From positions 2,108,001 through 2,172,000 of the forward strand of contig NZ_CP028908.1 of assembly GCF_024181725.1 (NCBI RefSeq): a stretch of DNA of 64,000 nt, given 5' to 3'. A program made the translations under genes and the position numbers. Position 1 is the stretch's first letter, and each line of letters starts with the position of its first letter. The notes below the pieces were generated by a model, which saw only the letters and a list, made by a program, of their open reading frames with translations, was not told the DNA's origin and searched no databases. Of this stretch, positions 26,018 to 35,543 are shown one piece after another. This DNA comes from Bradyrhizobium sp. WD16. GTDB taxonomy: Bacteria > Pseudomonadota > Alphaproteobacteria > Rhizobiales > Xanthobacteraceae.

Positions 26018-26289
26018 GTCAGCCGATCCTCTCGCTCCGGTCACCGGAGCTGTGTGGAGACATCTTTTCCAACGCGCCAAAACAATGTGGCGCCCGAGGG
26101 CGCACAGCGCTGTCGGGCGTTGACCTCCGGTCTCTCGGACCGGGCGGCGGGTCGAAAAGAACGTCTTTCCGAGAAAGTTGGCGCTCTTAAAGCCGCTCGG
26201 GGCGGCAAAGTCAACTGGCGGAGCGAACCGAGGCGCTGCTGAGCCAGAAATAACCGTTTGTTTTTGCAAATAAAACTGCATTTGCCGGG

Positions 26290-26480
26290 GCGGGCTGGAA
26301 GCTCCTCGCCACTGCCCGCGGCGCGCCGCCGAAACCCGGTGCGCTTCGACGGCGAGACGGTCGTGGTCGCGCGGCCGGCGCGGCTCGGCGAGCATGGCCG
26401 CGAGGTGCTCGGCGAGGCTGGCCTGTCGGCGGAGGAGATCGAGGCGCTGGCGGCGGCGGTGCGGTGCGGGTGGCCTGAGG
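26290..26480 (+). pseudogene. C-terminal remnant of a CaiB/BaiF CoA-transferase gene
   Basis: Read on the plus strand, this stretch gives NPVRFDGETVVVARPARLGE followed by HGREVLGEAGLSAEEIEALA. This is the characteristic last 45-50 residues of class III CoA-transferases (pattern PxRLGEHxxEVLxExGLSxxEIxAL). Nothing upstream continues the family: the region before 26290 reads into the ffh leader and lacks the catalytic domain, and no good start is present. I take it as a remnant left by deletion or rearrangement. The plus-strand frame runs to 26584, but the part after about 26480 is not family-like. Confidence 0.6.
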
Positions 26481-26771
26481 CGCTGCGGCCTCGCCCGGGC
26501 CGATCGGGCAACGCCGTATTCCAGGGCGTCGAGACGGCGCGGGGCGCTGCCCCACTCGCCACCACGGACAAATACGGGCGCTGATAGCTGACTGTCGCGG
26601 GCGGATGGGGCCGCGCTTAGGTTGTGGTTACAAGATCATTCACGAAAGTGAGTGTCAATTAGTTCAATAACTCCAGGTTGAAAGTGGTTGATATATATCA
26701 ATGCAGCGCCGTCCGCCCGTAGATGTAATTTGTTATGAAGGTCAGCAGCGACTCTTCGATGGGAGGTTCCA
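26481..26771. other. AT-richer leader of the cysteine-rich protein gene
   Basis: Base composition changes clearly at about 26620, with runs such as AAGATCATTCACGAAAGTG and GTGGTTGATATATATCA, against a GC-rich background. No open frame with protein features was seen. The stretch probably contains the promoter of the 26772 gene; GGGAGG lies 6-11 bases before its ATG. Confidence 0.5.
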
Positions 26772-27272
26772 ATGCCTAATCTGGTGCAGAAGCCGCTCAT
26801 GTACTTGGCCGCCAAGGTCGGAAGTTGTGCGACTTGCATGAGGCAATCTCTGGAAGCCGCGCTCGTCGCCTGGATTCTCTTCGCACTCACGGTCACTTAC
26901 TATCCAGGCGCCACTCTTCTGGTCGCGATCGAGATGGCTGCGTCGGCCTTGAGTGTGCTTTGGCTTGTCCATGTGGCGACTTACGCCGCTCGAACGTTGA
27001 ACAGATCGCGTGTGACGGATGAGCGGGCTGCCAGAAGGGTGGGGACGAATGTGCCGCCGAACGAGTTGGGGCGCCGAAGTGCAATTGGCGTCTTGCTGCG
27101 GGGCGCAGCGATCGGAGCGGTGTCCTCACTTCCCGTGGTCCTAAGGCCTAGCGCTGCGTTCGCATTCTGCGGCCAGTGTACCAACAACTCCGATTGCGGC
27201 GTCTCGCCATGTCGTTGCGTAAACACCGCGCCAGTCAACTCGGGTCAGGTCTGCAACGAGTGTAAGTGTTAA
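26772..27272 (+). CDS. membrane protein with internal Tat-like segment and eight-cysteine C-terminal tail
   Basis: A 166-residue protein in three parts. Residues 1-75 contain KVGSCATCMRQ (C19, C22) and two hydrophobic segments (about 28-45 and 48-72); the pattern KxGxCxxCM followed by two helices recalls DUF3624-type proteins. Residues 99-131 look like a twin-arginine signal: LGRRSAIGVLLRGAAIGAVS, then a hydrophobic stretch ending SAAFA, a possible cleavage site. Residues 133-166 carry eight cysteines with spacing C-2-C-5-C-4-C-1-C-11-C-2-C-1-C, like a disulfide-knotted or metal-binding peptide. The GC content is lower than around it. No function is assigned. Confidence 0.82.
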   Translation: MPNLVQKPLMYLAAKVGSCATCMRQSLEAALVAWILFALTVTYYPGATLLVAIEMAASALSVLWLVHVATYAARTLNRSRVTDERAARRVGTNVPPNELGRRSAIGVLLRGAAIGAVSSLPVVLRPSAAFAFCGQCTNNSDCGVSPCRCVNTAPVNSGQVCNECKC

Positions 27273-27460
27273 ATCGCACGTACGGCGGATCGCAAACGGT
27301 CTTCAGCAGGAGCTGATACGGCTCTGGCCAGGACGCGTGCGTTTGAACGCCGCAAGCCGGACGCATCCGACTTGCGGGCGACAAGCCGGGCAATGACGCA
27401 GACTGGGCGGATAGCTCGTCAAGAGCCGGAGCGGCGGCGGTGATTGCTGCCGCCGCGTCC

Positions 27461-28066
27461 TTACAGCCAGGGGCGCTCGGCCTTCTCGCGGGTCTCGAAG
27501 CTCGCGATCGCCGCGCTCTTTTCCATGGTCAGGCCGATATCGTCGAGGCCGTTGATCAGGCAGTGCTTGCGGAACGGGTCGATGTCGAAATGAATCACGC
27601 CGCCATCGGGGCCGCGGATCTCCTGCTTGGCGAGGTCGATGCTCAGCGTCGCATTGGCGCCGCGCTCGGCGTCGTCGAACAGCTTGTCCAGTTCCTCCGG
27701 CGAGACGCGGATCGGCAAGAGGCCGTTCTTGAAGCAGTTATTGTAGAAGATGTCGCCGAACGAGGTCGAAATGATGCAGCGGATGCCGAAATCGGCCAGC
27801 GCCCAGGGGGCATGCTCACGGCTCGAGCCGCAGCCGAAATTGTCGCCGGCGACCAGGACCTTGGCGTTGCGGTAGGATGGCTTGTTGAGGACGAAATCCG
27901 GATTTTCGCTGCCATCGTCCTTGTAGCGCTGCTCCGAGAACAGGCCCTTGCCGAGGCCGGTGCGCTTGATGGTCTTGAGGTACTGCTTGGGGATGATCAT
28001 GTCGGTGTCGACATTGATGATCTTCAGCGGCGCCGCGACGCCTTCCAGCACGGTGAACTTATCCAT
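27461..28066 (-). CDS. leuD: 3-isopropylmalate dehydratase small subunit
   Basis: Small swivel subunit of the LeuCD isomerase, 201 residues. Landmarks: [20 protein letters not shown] at the start, [20 protein letters not shown], and the active-site loop [21 protein letters not shown]. The start is the ATG at 28066. A GC-rich hairpin without a T-run lies after the stop (27431-27456). It lies 5.8 kb from leuC on the same strand. Confidence 0.97.
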   Translation of the reverse strand: MDKFTVLEGVAAPLKIINVDTDMIIPKQYLKTIKRTGLGKGLFSEQRYKDDGSENPDFVLNKPSYRNAKVLVAGDNFGCGSSREHAPWALADFGIRCIISTSFGDIFYNNCFKNGLLPIRVSPEELDKLFDDAERGANATLSIDLAKQEIRGPDGGVIHFDIDPFRKHCLINGLDDIGLTMEKSAAIASFETREKAERPWL

Positions 28067-28177
28067 TGCCTGGTCCTCAGGTCCGAAAGCGGGCGCACCC
28101 GGCCGGGAGCGCGATGAGAGGCTTTAGCCCGATTGAGGCTGACCGCAAAGACCGAAATCGCATGGCTGGCCGCCCCA

Positions 28178-28576
28178 TCAGGGGCTCTGGGTCTCGATCG
28201 CCGCCATGTCGTCGTCCGACAGGCCGAAATGATGGCCGATCTCGTGGACCAGCACGTGGCGGACGATCCCGCCCAGGGTCTCGTCGTGCTCGGCCCAGTA
28301 GTCGAGGATCGGTCGCCGGTAGAGCCAGATCATGTTGGGCATCGGCGCGATCTCCTCGACGCTGCGGAACGGCAGCCCGACCCCCTGGAACAGGCCGAGC
28401 AGGGCGAACTCGCTCTCGGCGTTGAGGGCGTCCAGCACCTCGTCGGTCGGGAAATCGTCGACCCGGATGATCAGCCCCTCGCACAGGGTGCGGAAACGCG
28501 CCGGCAGGCGGGCGAATTCCTCATGCGCCATGACTTCGAGTTCGGCGAGGCCGGGGGCTTTGGCAGTGGTCCACAT
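28178..28576 (-). CDS. zincin-like metallopeptidase family protein
   Basis: A 132-residue protein of the small zincin-like family once called DUF1025. It starts MWTTAKAPGLAELEVMAHEE. A conserved block IRVDDFPTDEVLDALNAESE lies in the middle, and the zinc site HEIGHHFGLSDDDM is near the C-terminus (HExxH plus a later acidic segment). Cytosolic, with unknown substrate. The start at 28576 gives the family's usual length; an ATG at 28612 would add 12 residues. It lies next to leuD, as in several rhizobia. Confidence 0.85.
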   Translation of the reverse strand: MWTTAKAPGLAELEVMAHEEFARLPARFRTLCEGLIIRVDDFPTDEVLDALNAESEFALLGLFQGVGLPFRSVEEIAPMPNMIWLYRRPILDYWAEHDETLGGIVRHVLVHEIGHHFGLSDDDMAAIETQSP

Positions 28577-28685
28577 CAGGACTGTTTTAGGCAAGGGATG
28601 CCGCCCCGCCAAGATGGCCGGGGAGGTTGACGGAACGGCGGCAATCGGGGACCGTGCCGCCGTTCACGTTCAGGGGTGAGTCAAA

Positions 28686-28985
28686 ATGACGAGGGCGACG
28701 GTCTGGCTGACGCTGGCGGCGGCAGGGTTTGTGGGAGCGCTGATGCTGGCCAATGGTCCGGCTGCGGCCCAGAGCGCCCCAGGCGTCGCGGCCGCGGCGC
28801 GGATCGACGAAGTCTCGGCCCAGAGCCGGCGCCGGCCGCCGCGCGTGCGAATCTACCGTTCTTATCCAGGGCCTTATCCGGGCCCCAACTCCAAGCGCGA
28901 ATGCGTCGCCCACTACGAGCAGGAGTTCCGGGTCAGCGGCACGGTCATCGTGCCGCGGATGAACTGCTGGTGGACGCCGGGCTGA
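28686..28985 (+). CDS. small secreted protein, conserved in Bradyrhizobiaceae
   Basis: A 99-residue product. Signal peptide MTRATVWLTLAAAGFVGALM, with cleavage near AAA-QS at about residue 28. The mature part is an Arg-rich stretch (QSRRRPPRVRIYRSYPGPYP) followed by a conserved ending ECVAHYEQEFRVSGTVIVPR and MNCWWTPG with two cysteines. The ending is familiar from small Bradyrhizobium secreted proteins, but no function is known to me. ATG at 28686, with GGGGTGAG upstream. Confidence 0.8.
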   Translation: MTRATVWLTLAAAGFVGALMLANGPAAAQSAPGVAAAARIDEVSAQSRRRPPRVRIYRSYPGPYPGPNSKRECVAHYEQEFRVSGTVIVPRMNCWWTPG

Positions 28986-29000
28986 GGCGGTTCACCGGCT

Positions 29001-30173
29001 TCACCCGAAAAGCTTTCGGCAGCCCTCGACGATCACCGCTTCCTCGTCGGTTTTGAGCACCAGCACGGTCACCGCGCTTGCCTCGGTGCTGATCCGGCGC
29101 CGCCCGGCGGCATTGGCCTGATCGTCGATCCTCACGCCGAGCCATCCCAGTTCCGCGACGATCCGCGCCCTGATCTCGGCGCTGTTCTCGCCGATGCCGG
29201 CGGTGAAGACCAGCACGTCGAGGCCGGCCATGGCGTGGGCCATGGCGGCGACGCCGGCGCCGGCCCGATACACGAACAGATCGATCGCCTCTTTGGCCCG
29301 CGGATCGTCGCTCGCCAGCAATGTGCGGACATCGGCGCTGATCTCCGAGACGCCGAGCAGGCCGGACTCATAATAGAGCAGGCGTTCGACCTCGTCGGGG
29401 CCGAACCGGTGAAGGCGCTGCAAGGTGAGCACCACGCCGGGATCGAGATTGCCGCAGCGCGTCCCCATCACCAGCCCGTCGAGCGCGGTCAATCCCATGG
29501 TGGTGTCGATGCTGCGGCCGTTCCGCATGGCGCAGAGGCTGGCACCATTACCGAGATGTGCCACTACGCTGCGCTTGCCGGTCAACGGCGGCGACTGGCG
29601 GGCAAGCTGGCCGGCGATGAATTGATAGGACAGGCCGTGGAAGCCATAGCGGCGCAGGCCCTCCGCTTCGAACCGCCGCGGAATGGCGAAGCGGCTGACC
29701 GGCGGCGCGAGATCGCTGTGGAACGCCGTGTCGAAGCAGGCGACCTGGGCAAGCTGCGGCCGCAACGCGCCGATGGCGCGGATCGGGGCGAGGCCGCGCG
29801 GCTGGTGCAGCGGCGCCAGAGGGGTCAGCGCATCGAGTGCCTGCAGCACATCGGCATCGATCCGCACCGGGCTGACGAAGCGGCGGCCGCCGTGAACGAT
29901 GCGGTGGCCGGTGGCGATGAGACGGCCGCCTTGGAGGAATTCGTCGGTCCAGTCGAGCAGCGCAGCGATCAGTTCATGATGGCCGGCCTGATCGGGCCGG
30001 TGATCGAACAGCACCGCGCCAGAGGTGTCGTGAATGATCAGGTGCGGCGCCGCCGAATGGGCGTCGAGCAGGCCCTTGCACAGCAGCTTGGCATCGCCCT
30101 GCTGCGGCACGGCATAGAGAGCGAGCTTGATGGTGGAAGAACCGGCATTGAGAACCAGAATGGCGTCGCGCAT
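29001..30173 (-). CDS. ackA: acetate kinase
   Basis: Cytosolic ASKHA kinase interconverting acetyl phosphate and acetate with ATP; 390 residues. The start MRDAILVLNAGSSTIKLALY holds signature 1. RFVSPVRIDADVLQALDALT and the second signature YGFHGLSYQFIAG follow. ATP-site glycines lie in VVAHLGNGASLCAMRNGRSI and LVFTAGIGENSAEIRAR. ATG at 30173 is 4 bp after the phosphoketolase stop and has AGGAG directly before it. The xfp-ackA pair converts xylulose-5-phosphate or fructose-6-phosphate to acetate plus ATP through acetyl phosphate. Confidence 0.95.
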   Translation of the reverse strand: MRDAILVLNAGSSTIKLALYAVPQQGDAKLLCKGLLDAHSAAPHLIIHDTSGAVLFDHRPDQAGHHELIAALLDWTDEFLQGGRLIATGHRIVHGGRRFVSPVRIDADVLQALDALTPLAPLHQPRGLAPIRAIGALRPQLAQVACFDTAFHSDLAPPVSRFAIPRRFEAEGLRRYGFHGLSYQFIAGQLARQSPPLTGKRSVVAHLGNGASLCAMRNGRSIDTTMGLTALDGLVMGTRCGNLDPGVVLTLQRLHRFGPDEVERLLYYESGLLGVSEISADVRTLLASDDPRAKEAIDLFVYRAGAGVAAMAHAMAGLDVLVFTAGIGENSAEIRARIVAELGWLGVRIDDQANAAGRRRISTEASAVTVLVLKTDEEAVIVEGCRKLFG

Positions 30174-30177
30174 CTCC

Positions 30178-32588
30178 TCAGTCGCCCGCATTCGCCGCCG
30201 TGCCATAGGGCCAGCCCCAGCCGCGGATCTCCGGCATGTCGTCGCCGTGGGCGCGGATATAATCATGATGCGCGCGCAGCCGGTCGCGCAGGTGGTCGAG
30301 GACGTCGCCGGCGCGGTCCTTCAGTCCGGGCACCCGCTCGATCGCCGCGATGGCGAGGTGGAAGCGGTCGAGCCCGTTGAGCACGACCATGTCGAAGGGT
30401 GTCGTTGTGGTGCCTTCCTCCATGAAGCCGCGGACATGGAAGCCGTCGTGGTTGGCGCGCGAATAAGTCAGGCGGTGAATGAGATAGGGATAGCCGTGAT
30501 AGGCGAAGATCACCGGCGCGCTGCGGGTGAACAGCCGATCGAACGCGACGTCGCTGAGGCCATGGGGATGTTCGCGCGTCGGCTGCAGCGTCATCAGGTC
30601 GATGACATTGACGACCCGGATCGCGAGATCGGGCAGGTGCTGGCGCAGGAGGTCGACGGCGGCGAGGGTTTCGAGCGTCGGGACGTCGCCGGCGCAGGCC
30701 ATCACCACGTCGGGTTCGCGGTGTTCGCGCTCGGTGCCGGCCCAGGGCCAGATCCCGGCGCCGGCCTCGCAATGGGCCGCGGCCGCGTCCGCATCGAGCC
30801 ATTGCGGCGCCGGCTGCTTGCCGGCGACGATCACATTGACGCGGTCATAGGTGCGCAGGCAGTGATCGGTGATCCAGAGCAGGGTGTTGGCATCCGGCGG
30901 CAGATAGACGCGGACGATGTCCGCCTTCTTGTTGGTGACGAGATCGATGAAGCCCGGGTCCTGATGGCTGAAGCCATTGTGATCCTGGCGCCAGACATGG
31001 GAGGTCAGGAGATAGTTCAGCGAGGCGATCGGCGCCCGCCAGTCGAGGCCGCGCGACACCTTCAGCCATTTGGCGTGCTGGTTGAACATCGAATCGACGA
31101 TGTGGACGAAGGCCTCGTAGCAGGAGAACAGGCGTGGCGACCGGTCAGCAGGTAGCCTTCGAGCCAGCCCTGGCAGAGATGCTCGCTCAGCACCTCCATC
31201 ACCCGGCCGTCCCGTGACAGGTGGACATCGTAGGGCTCGATGGGCTCCATCCAGATGCGGTCGGTGGCCTCGAATACGGCATCGAGCCGGTTGGAGGCGG
31301 TCTCGTCGGGGCCCATCAGGCGGAAGTTGCGCGTCGCGGCGTTGAGCCGCATCACTTGCGCCAGATATTGTCCCATCACCCGGGTCGCTTCCGCCTCGCT
31401 CGTGCCGGGCTCCGTCACCGTCACGGCATGATCGCGCCAGTCCGGCAGCTTGAGGTCGCGGCGCAGCACGCCGCCGTTGGCATGGGGATTGGCGCCCATG
31501 CGCCGCGCGCCCTGCGGCGCCAGGGCCTGCAACCCGGGATCGAACCGGCCGGAGGAATCGAACAGCGCCTCCGGCTGATAACTGCGCATCCACTGATCGA
31601 GCAAAGCAAGATGCTCGGGATTTTGTCGGGGATCGACGATCGGTACCTGGTGGGCGCGCCAGAAGCCTTCGACCTTCTTGCCGTCGACCTCTTTCGGACC
31701 TGTCCAGCCTTTGGGGCTCCTGAGAATGATCATCGGCCAGCGCGGCGGCTCGACGCCGGCCCGGCCGTCGCGCGCCGCAGACTGGACCGCGCGGATCGCC
31801 TTCAGCGCCTGCTCCAGCGCCGCCGCCATGGCATGATGCATCGGCGCCGGGTCGTCGCCGGTGACGAAAATCGGTTCGTAGCCGAAGCCGGTGAAGAGCT
31901 GCCGTAATTCATCGTCGGGCAGTCGCCCCAGGATGGTGGGATTGGCGATCTTGTAGCCGTTGAGGTGCAGGATGGGCAGCACCGCGCCGTCGCGCGCCGG
32001 ATTGATGAACTTGTTCGAATGCCAGGATGCGGCGAGCGGGCCGGTTTCCGCCTCGCCGTCGCCGACCACGCAGGCGACGATCAGGTCCGGATTGTCGAAG
32101 GCGGCGCCGAAGGCATGGACGAGGGCGTAGCCGAGTTCGCCGCCTTCGTGAATCGAGCCCGGCGTCTCCGGCGCGGCGTGGCTCGGGATGCCGCCGGGGA
32201 AGGAGAATTGCCGGAACAGTTTGCGCAGCCCTTCGGCGTCGCGGCCGATCCGCGGATAGATTTCGCTGTAGGTACCTTCAAGATAGGTGTTGGCGACCAT
32301 CCCAGGGCCGCCATGACCGGGCCCGCAGATGTAGATCATGTCGAGATCGTGCCGGCGGATCAGGCGATTGAGGTGGACATAGATGAAGTTCAGGCCCGGC
32401 GTCGTGCCCCAGTGGCCGAGCAGGCGGGGCTTGATGTGCTCGGGCCGCAGCGGCTGGCGCAGCAGCGGATTGTCCAGGAGATAGATCTGGCCGACCGACA
32501 GATAATTGGCGGCGCGCCAGTAGCGGTCCATGCGCTCGAGTTCATCGGCCGTGGGCAACGCCGTCGACGGAGACATGTTGATGTCCAC
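30178..32588 (-). pseudogene. xfp: phosphoketolase, interrupted by a -1 frameshift
   Basis: Thiamine-diphosphate phosphoketolase that splits xylulose-5-P (and perhaps fructose-6-P) to acetyl phosphate. The N-terminal frame (32588 to 31062) runs from [20 protein letters not shown] through [20 protein letters not shown] and the ThDP-binding [15 protein letters not shown] to EGYLLTGRH. It then goes out of phase. The correct continuation [20 protein letters not shown] is in the next frame, down to 30178. The minus strand reads CACGCCTGTTC where CACGGCCTGTTC is expected, so one G is missing near 31133. Joined, the product is about 803 residues, normal for Xfp. Either a real mutation or a sequencing error. 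Confidence 0.93.
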
Positions 32589-32620
32589 TTCAAATCTCCG
32601 TCGATGCGCGGGCGCCCTGC

Positions 32621-32640
32621 CTAGTGCGGTGGATCCGACG
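32621..32640. repeat. left end of a module C (half element)
   Basis: The 20 bases begin CTAGTGCGGTGGATC and match the left end of module C. The loop and right half are absent. It lies 33 bp upstream of the phosphoketolase start. The remaining bases to the pirin gene (32641-32834) hold no recognised feature. Confidence 0.75.
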
Positions 32641-32834
32641 CCGCAACCGACTCACGAACTTCGGAAAGGGCGAGCTGCCGTAATGCGACACGTGGCATTG
32701 CGCTTGTCATTCCGCAACACGTGAGCCCAAGGCTGAAAGGGTGATCCTTTCTCCGCTGCCACTGTCCGGTTCCGACCGTCGACGGCTGATCAGATGTGTG
32801 AATACGATAGCCGCATGAGCGGTCGCTCTCGCCT

Positions 32835-33752
32835 CTACTCCGGCAGCGGAATGAATTCGTGCTCGCCGGGCACATGGGCGAAGCGGCCGGCCTTCCAGTC
32901 CGCCTTGGCATCTTCGATGCGCTCCTTGCGCGAGGAGACGAAATTCCACCAGATGTGGCGTGGGCCTTCCAGCGCGGTGCCGCCGAGAAACATCATTCGC
33001 GTCGGCTCGACCGCGCGCACGGTGATGCGATCGCCGGGACGGAAGACGAGCAGGCGCGGTCCCTCGAAGCGCTCGCCGGTGATCTCGACTGTGCCGTCAA
33101 CGAGATAGATCGCCCGTTCCTCATGGTCGGGATCGAGCGGCGCGGTGTGGCCGGCGTCCAGAGTCACTTCCACATAGAACCAGGGCGACACCATGCCGAC
33201 CGGCGAGGTCGCGCCGAAGGCGGAGCCGGCGATGACGCGGGCGCTGAACCCCGTATCCGTCACCACCGGCAGCCGCGTCGCATCGTAGTGCTGGAAGTCG
33301 GGGGCGATCTCCTCGCGGTCGGCGGGCAGCGCGATCCAGCTCTGCAGGCCAAGCATCTTCTGGCCCACGGCGCGCTGCACCTCCGGTGTGCGCTCGGAAT
33401 GGGCAATGCCGCGGCCAGCCGTCATCAGGTTCATGGCGCCGGGCATGATCTCCTGGATATTGCCGTTGCTGTCACGGTGCATGATGTGACCGTCGAACAG
33501 ATAGGTGACGGTGGCGAGGCCGATATGGGGATGCGGCCGCACATCCATGCCCTTGCCGGCGATGAACTGCATCGGACCGAAGTGATCGAAGAAGATGAAG
33601 GGGCCGACCATCTGGCGCCGGCCGTGGGGCAGCGCCCGGCGGACCGAGAAGCCGTCGCCGAGATCGCGCACCCGCGGCACCACCACGAGCTCCAGCGCAT
33701 CGCAGGAGGTCGGATCGCCGAGCACCGGATCGGAGGAGGGAAGCCAACTCAT
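32835..33752 (-). CDS. pirin family protein
   Basis: Bicupin of 305 residues. The N-terminal cupin includes SVRRALPHGRRQMVGPFIFF then DHFGPMQFIAGKGMDVRPHP, the pirin metal-site motif with three of the usual ligands (HPHIGLATVTYLFDG). The C-terminal domain ends with TRMMFLGGTALEGPRHIWWN, typical of pirins. Pirins bind iron; some act as quercetinases, and the substrate here is unknown. Start ATG at 33752 (MSWLPSSDPVLGD), with GGAGG upstream. It has no operon partner. Confidence 0.92.
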   Translation of the reverse strand: MSWLPSSDPVLGDPTSCDALELVVVPRVRDLGDGFSVRRALPHGRRQMVGPFIFFDHFGPMQFIAGKGMDVRPHPHIGLATVTYLFDGHIMHRDSNGNIQEIMPGAMNLMTAGRGIAHSERTPEVQRAVGQKMLGLQSWIALPADREEIAPDFQHYDATRLPVVTDTGFSARVIAGSAFGATSPVGMVSPWFYVEVTLDAGHTAPLDPDHEERAIYLVDGTVEITGERFEGPRLLVFRPGDRITVRAVEPTRMMFLGGTALEGPRHIWWNFVSSRKERIEDAKADWKAGRFAHVPGEHEFIPLPE

Positions 33753-33903
33753 GAATGCTCCGTCGAGTTGTCGCGCGCGCTGCTCGGTAACCAGCCTAAG
33801 CCGGCGGTCGCGTCGCCGCAAATCACGGAATCTTCGTCACGGATGAGGCCGGTTCCCGGCGGGAGCGGCCGGGAATGACGTGCAACGAGATCGGCAATGA
33901 AAA

Positions 33904-34620
33904 TCAGGCCGCGGCGCGCGGACCGTTACGCCGCGCCAGCTCCTCCTGGGCACAGGCGACAGCGTCGGCGTTCATGTCGCTCTGCCGTGCCATCCATTGC
34001 AGGTAGTCGAGAGGCACGTCCGCCCATTTCGCCCCGCGGTGCTTGCCGAAGGTGACGGTCGGCAGCGCCTTCGGTCGCGCGGTCCAGTCGATCATCTGCT
34101 CCGGCGTGGCGCTCTTGAGCAGCTCGACGAGCAGATGCGCGGTCACCCAGGCGTCGGGACCGGCGCGGTGCGGCGGCATCGCCAGCTCGGCATCGAGGGT
34201 GAGCCCGCGCCAGTAGCGCAGCACCTGGTTGGTGTGCTGGGGCGCCTCCGGCCATACCCGCAGCGCCGTCTTCAAGGTGCAGATCCAGGGCAGGTCGTCG
34301 GTGATCTCGGCCGGAATGAACGACCGCTCGAACTCGCAGTTGTGCGCCACCAGGGCGTCCGGTTTTCCACCGCTCCAGATCGCCGAGCGCAGCAACTCCT
34401 CGGTGCAGGTCGGGGTGTCCGGCTTGAAATCCGCCTCGGTGATGTGATGCACCGCCATGGTCTCGGGCGGAATGCCATGCAGCGGCCGATACAGCCGCGA
34501 TTTCGGCTTGTCGATCCGCACGCCGCTGTCGTCGACGGTGACATCGACGCGGCCGATCTCGATGATCTCGGCCGGCAGCGCGAGGCCAGTGGTTTCGATA
34601 TCGATGACCCGGAACAGCAC
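33904..34620 (-). CDS. DnaQ/ExoX-like 3'-5' exonuclease
   Basis: DEDDh exonuclease of 238 residues. Exo I is FRVIDIETTGLALPAEIIEI (D7, E9), Exo II is DALVAHNCEFERSFIPAEIT, and Exo III with the late His/Asp is PHRAGPDAWVTAHLLVELL. A C-terminal DUF3820-like module (TVTFGKHRGAKWADVPLDYL) is the combination found in ExoX-type repair nucleases. Probably acts on single-stranded DNA in repair. Translation starts at a GTG (34620). It stands alone. Confidence 0.9.
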   Translation of the reverse strand: MLFRVIDIETTGLALPAEIIEIGRVDVTVDDSGVRIDKPKSRLYRPLHGIPPETMAVHHITEADFKPDTPTCTEELLRSAIWSGGKPDALVAHNCEFERSFIPAEITDDLPWICTLKTALRVWPEAPQHTNQVLRYWRGLTLDAELAMPPHRAGPDAWVTAHLLVELLKSATPEQMIDWTARPKALPTVTFGKHRGAKWADVPLDYLQWMARQSDMNADAVACAQEELARRNGPRAAA

Positions 34621-34752
34621 GCGCGTGATCTCGCCTCGTTCGGGCGATGCGCCGCAGGCTGCGGTGATTCGCCTGAAGGGCGACGCTAACTGATTTGGTC
34701 AAGCTGCATCAATTCGCCCGCGTGATATCCACCATCGTGGCGGTGGAGAAGC

Positions 34753-35157
34753 TCAGGCGGGCACGATCACCTTGCCGATCGGCCACAGCGCCAGCCCGGC
34801 AAGCTTGAGATGGGCCCATGCGAAGGGGATGCCGATGATGGTGATGGCGAGCAGCAGGGCGGTGACGAGATGGCCGATGGCGAGCCACCAGCCGGCCAGC
34901 ACGAACCAGATGATATTGCCGATGACGCCGAGCGGTCCGGTGCCGACATCCGACCGCCCATAATACTCCTCGCGCGATACCGCTCTCTGGCCGAACGGCA
35001 GCAGCGTGTAGACGGCGATATTGAAGGCGGCGCGCGCCCAGGGCAGGCCAATGATGGTGATCGCCATGATGACGCCGGCAATCGCCCAGCCCACCGCCAT
35101 GTAGAAGCCGCCAATCACGATCCAGAGAATGTTGAGAAGAAGCGAGACGGGTGACAT
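34753..35157 (-). CDS. YccF domain-containing inner-membrane protein
   Basis: A 134-residue protein with two YccF repeats, each a hydrophobic hairpin. The first is LLLNILWIVIGGFYMAVGWA with AITIIGLPWARAAFNIA, the second is VIGNIIWFVLAGWWLAIGHL with AITIIGIPFAWAHLKLAGLA. Four transmembrane segments are expected. The family is widespread and its function is unknown. Start ATG at 35157. Confidence 0.92.
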   Translation of the reverse strand: MSPVSLLLNILWIVIGGFYMAVGWAIAGVIMAITIIGLPWARAAFNIAVYTLLPFGQRAVSREEYYGRSDVGTGPLGVIGNIIWFVLAGWWLAIGHLVTALLLAITIIGIPFAWAHLKLAGLALWPIGKVIVPA

Positions 35158-35543
35158 GGCTCTGAAGTCCTTGATGACGCGAAAGTGGTAATGTTCGAAT
35201 CATCGTAACACACAGTTCCATCATCTGCCGTTGTGGCCATCCGGTGATGGACATTTCGGGAAGATTGCGCAGCCTCGGGTCGCGCTCGCGACGTCGCAGC
35301 CTCGGGCGCGCCGTCACGGAAATGTCACCACCCCGGTGAGATGGCGGCGATATCGGCGAGCGGCGCCTGATTTATTCACCGGTTGCCTCGAATCGATGCG
35401 CTGGCGAGGCAGTTTGATGCGGATCATGGCGGGATCACCCTCGCCGAGTCATGAAAGGCTGATATGCGTCAGGCGCGTGCGAAACGCTCGACGTCCGCCT
35501 CCGGATATGCGATATCTATTGCACTGCAACATAGAGTCGATCC
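35158..35543. other. intergenic stretch, no gene recognised
   Basis: These 386 bp separate the divergent YccF gene and a small basic protein. They contain the phrase GCAGCCTCGGG/TCGCAGCCTCGGGCGC as a short direct repeat (about 35269-35310). No frame with protein character, no module palindrome and no terminator was seen. Promoters for both flanking genes are expected here. Confidence 0.45.

Noticed and set aside
26258-26584. 109-codon frame as a complete gene
   Set aside because: Its only recognisable part is the C-terminal end of a CoA-transferase, so it is treated as a remnant.
27431-27456. GC-rich hairpin after leuD as a terminator
   Set aside because: A stem can form, but no T-run follows on the minus strand, so it is not called.
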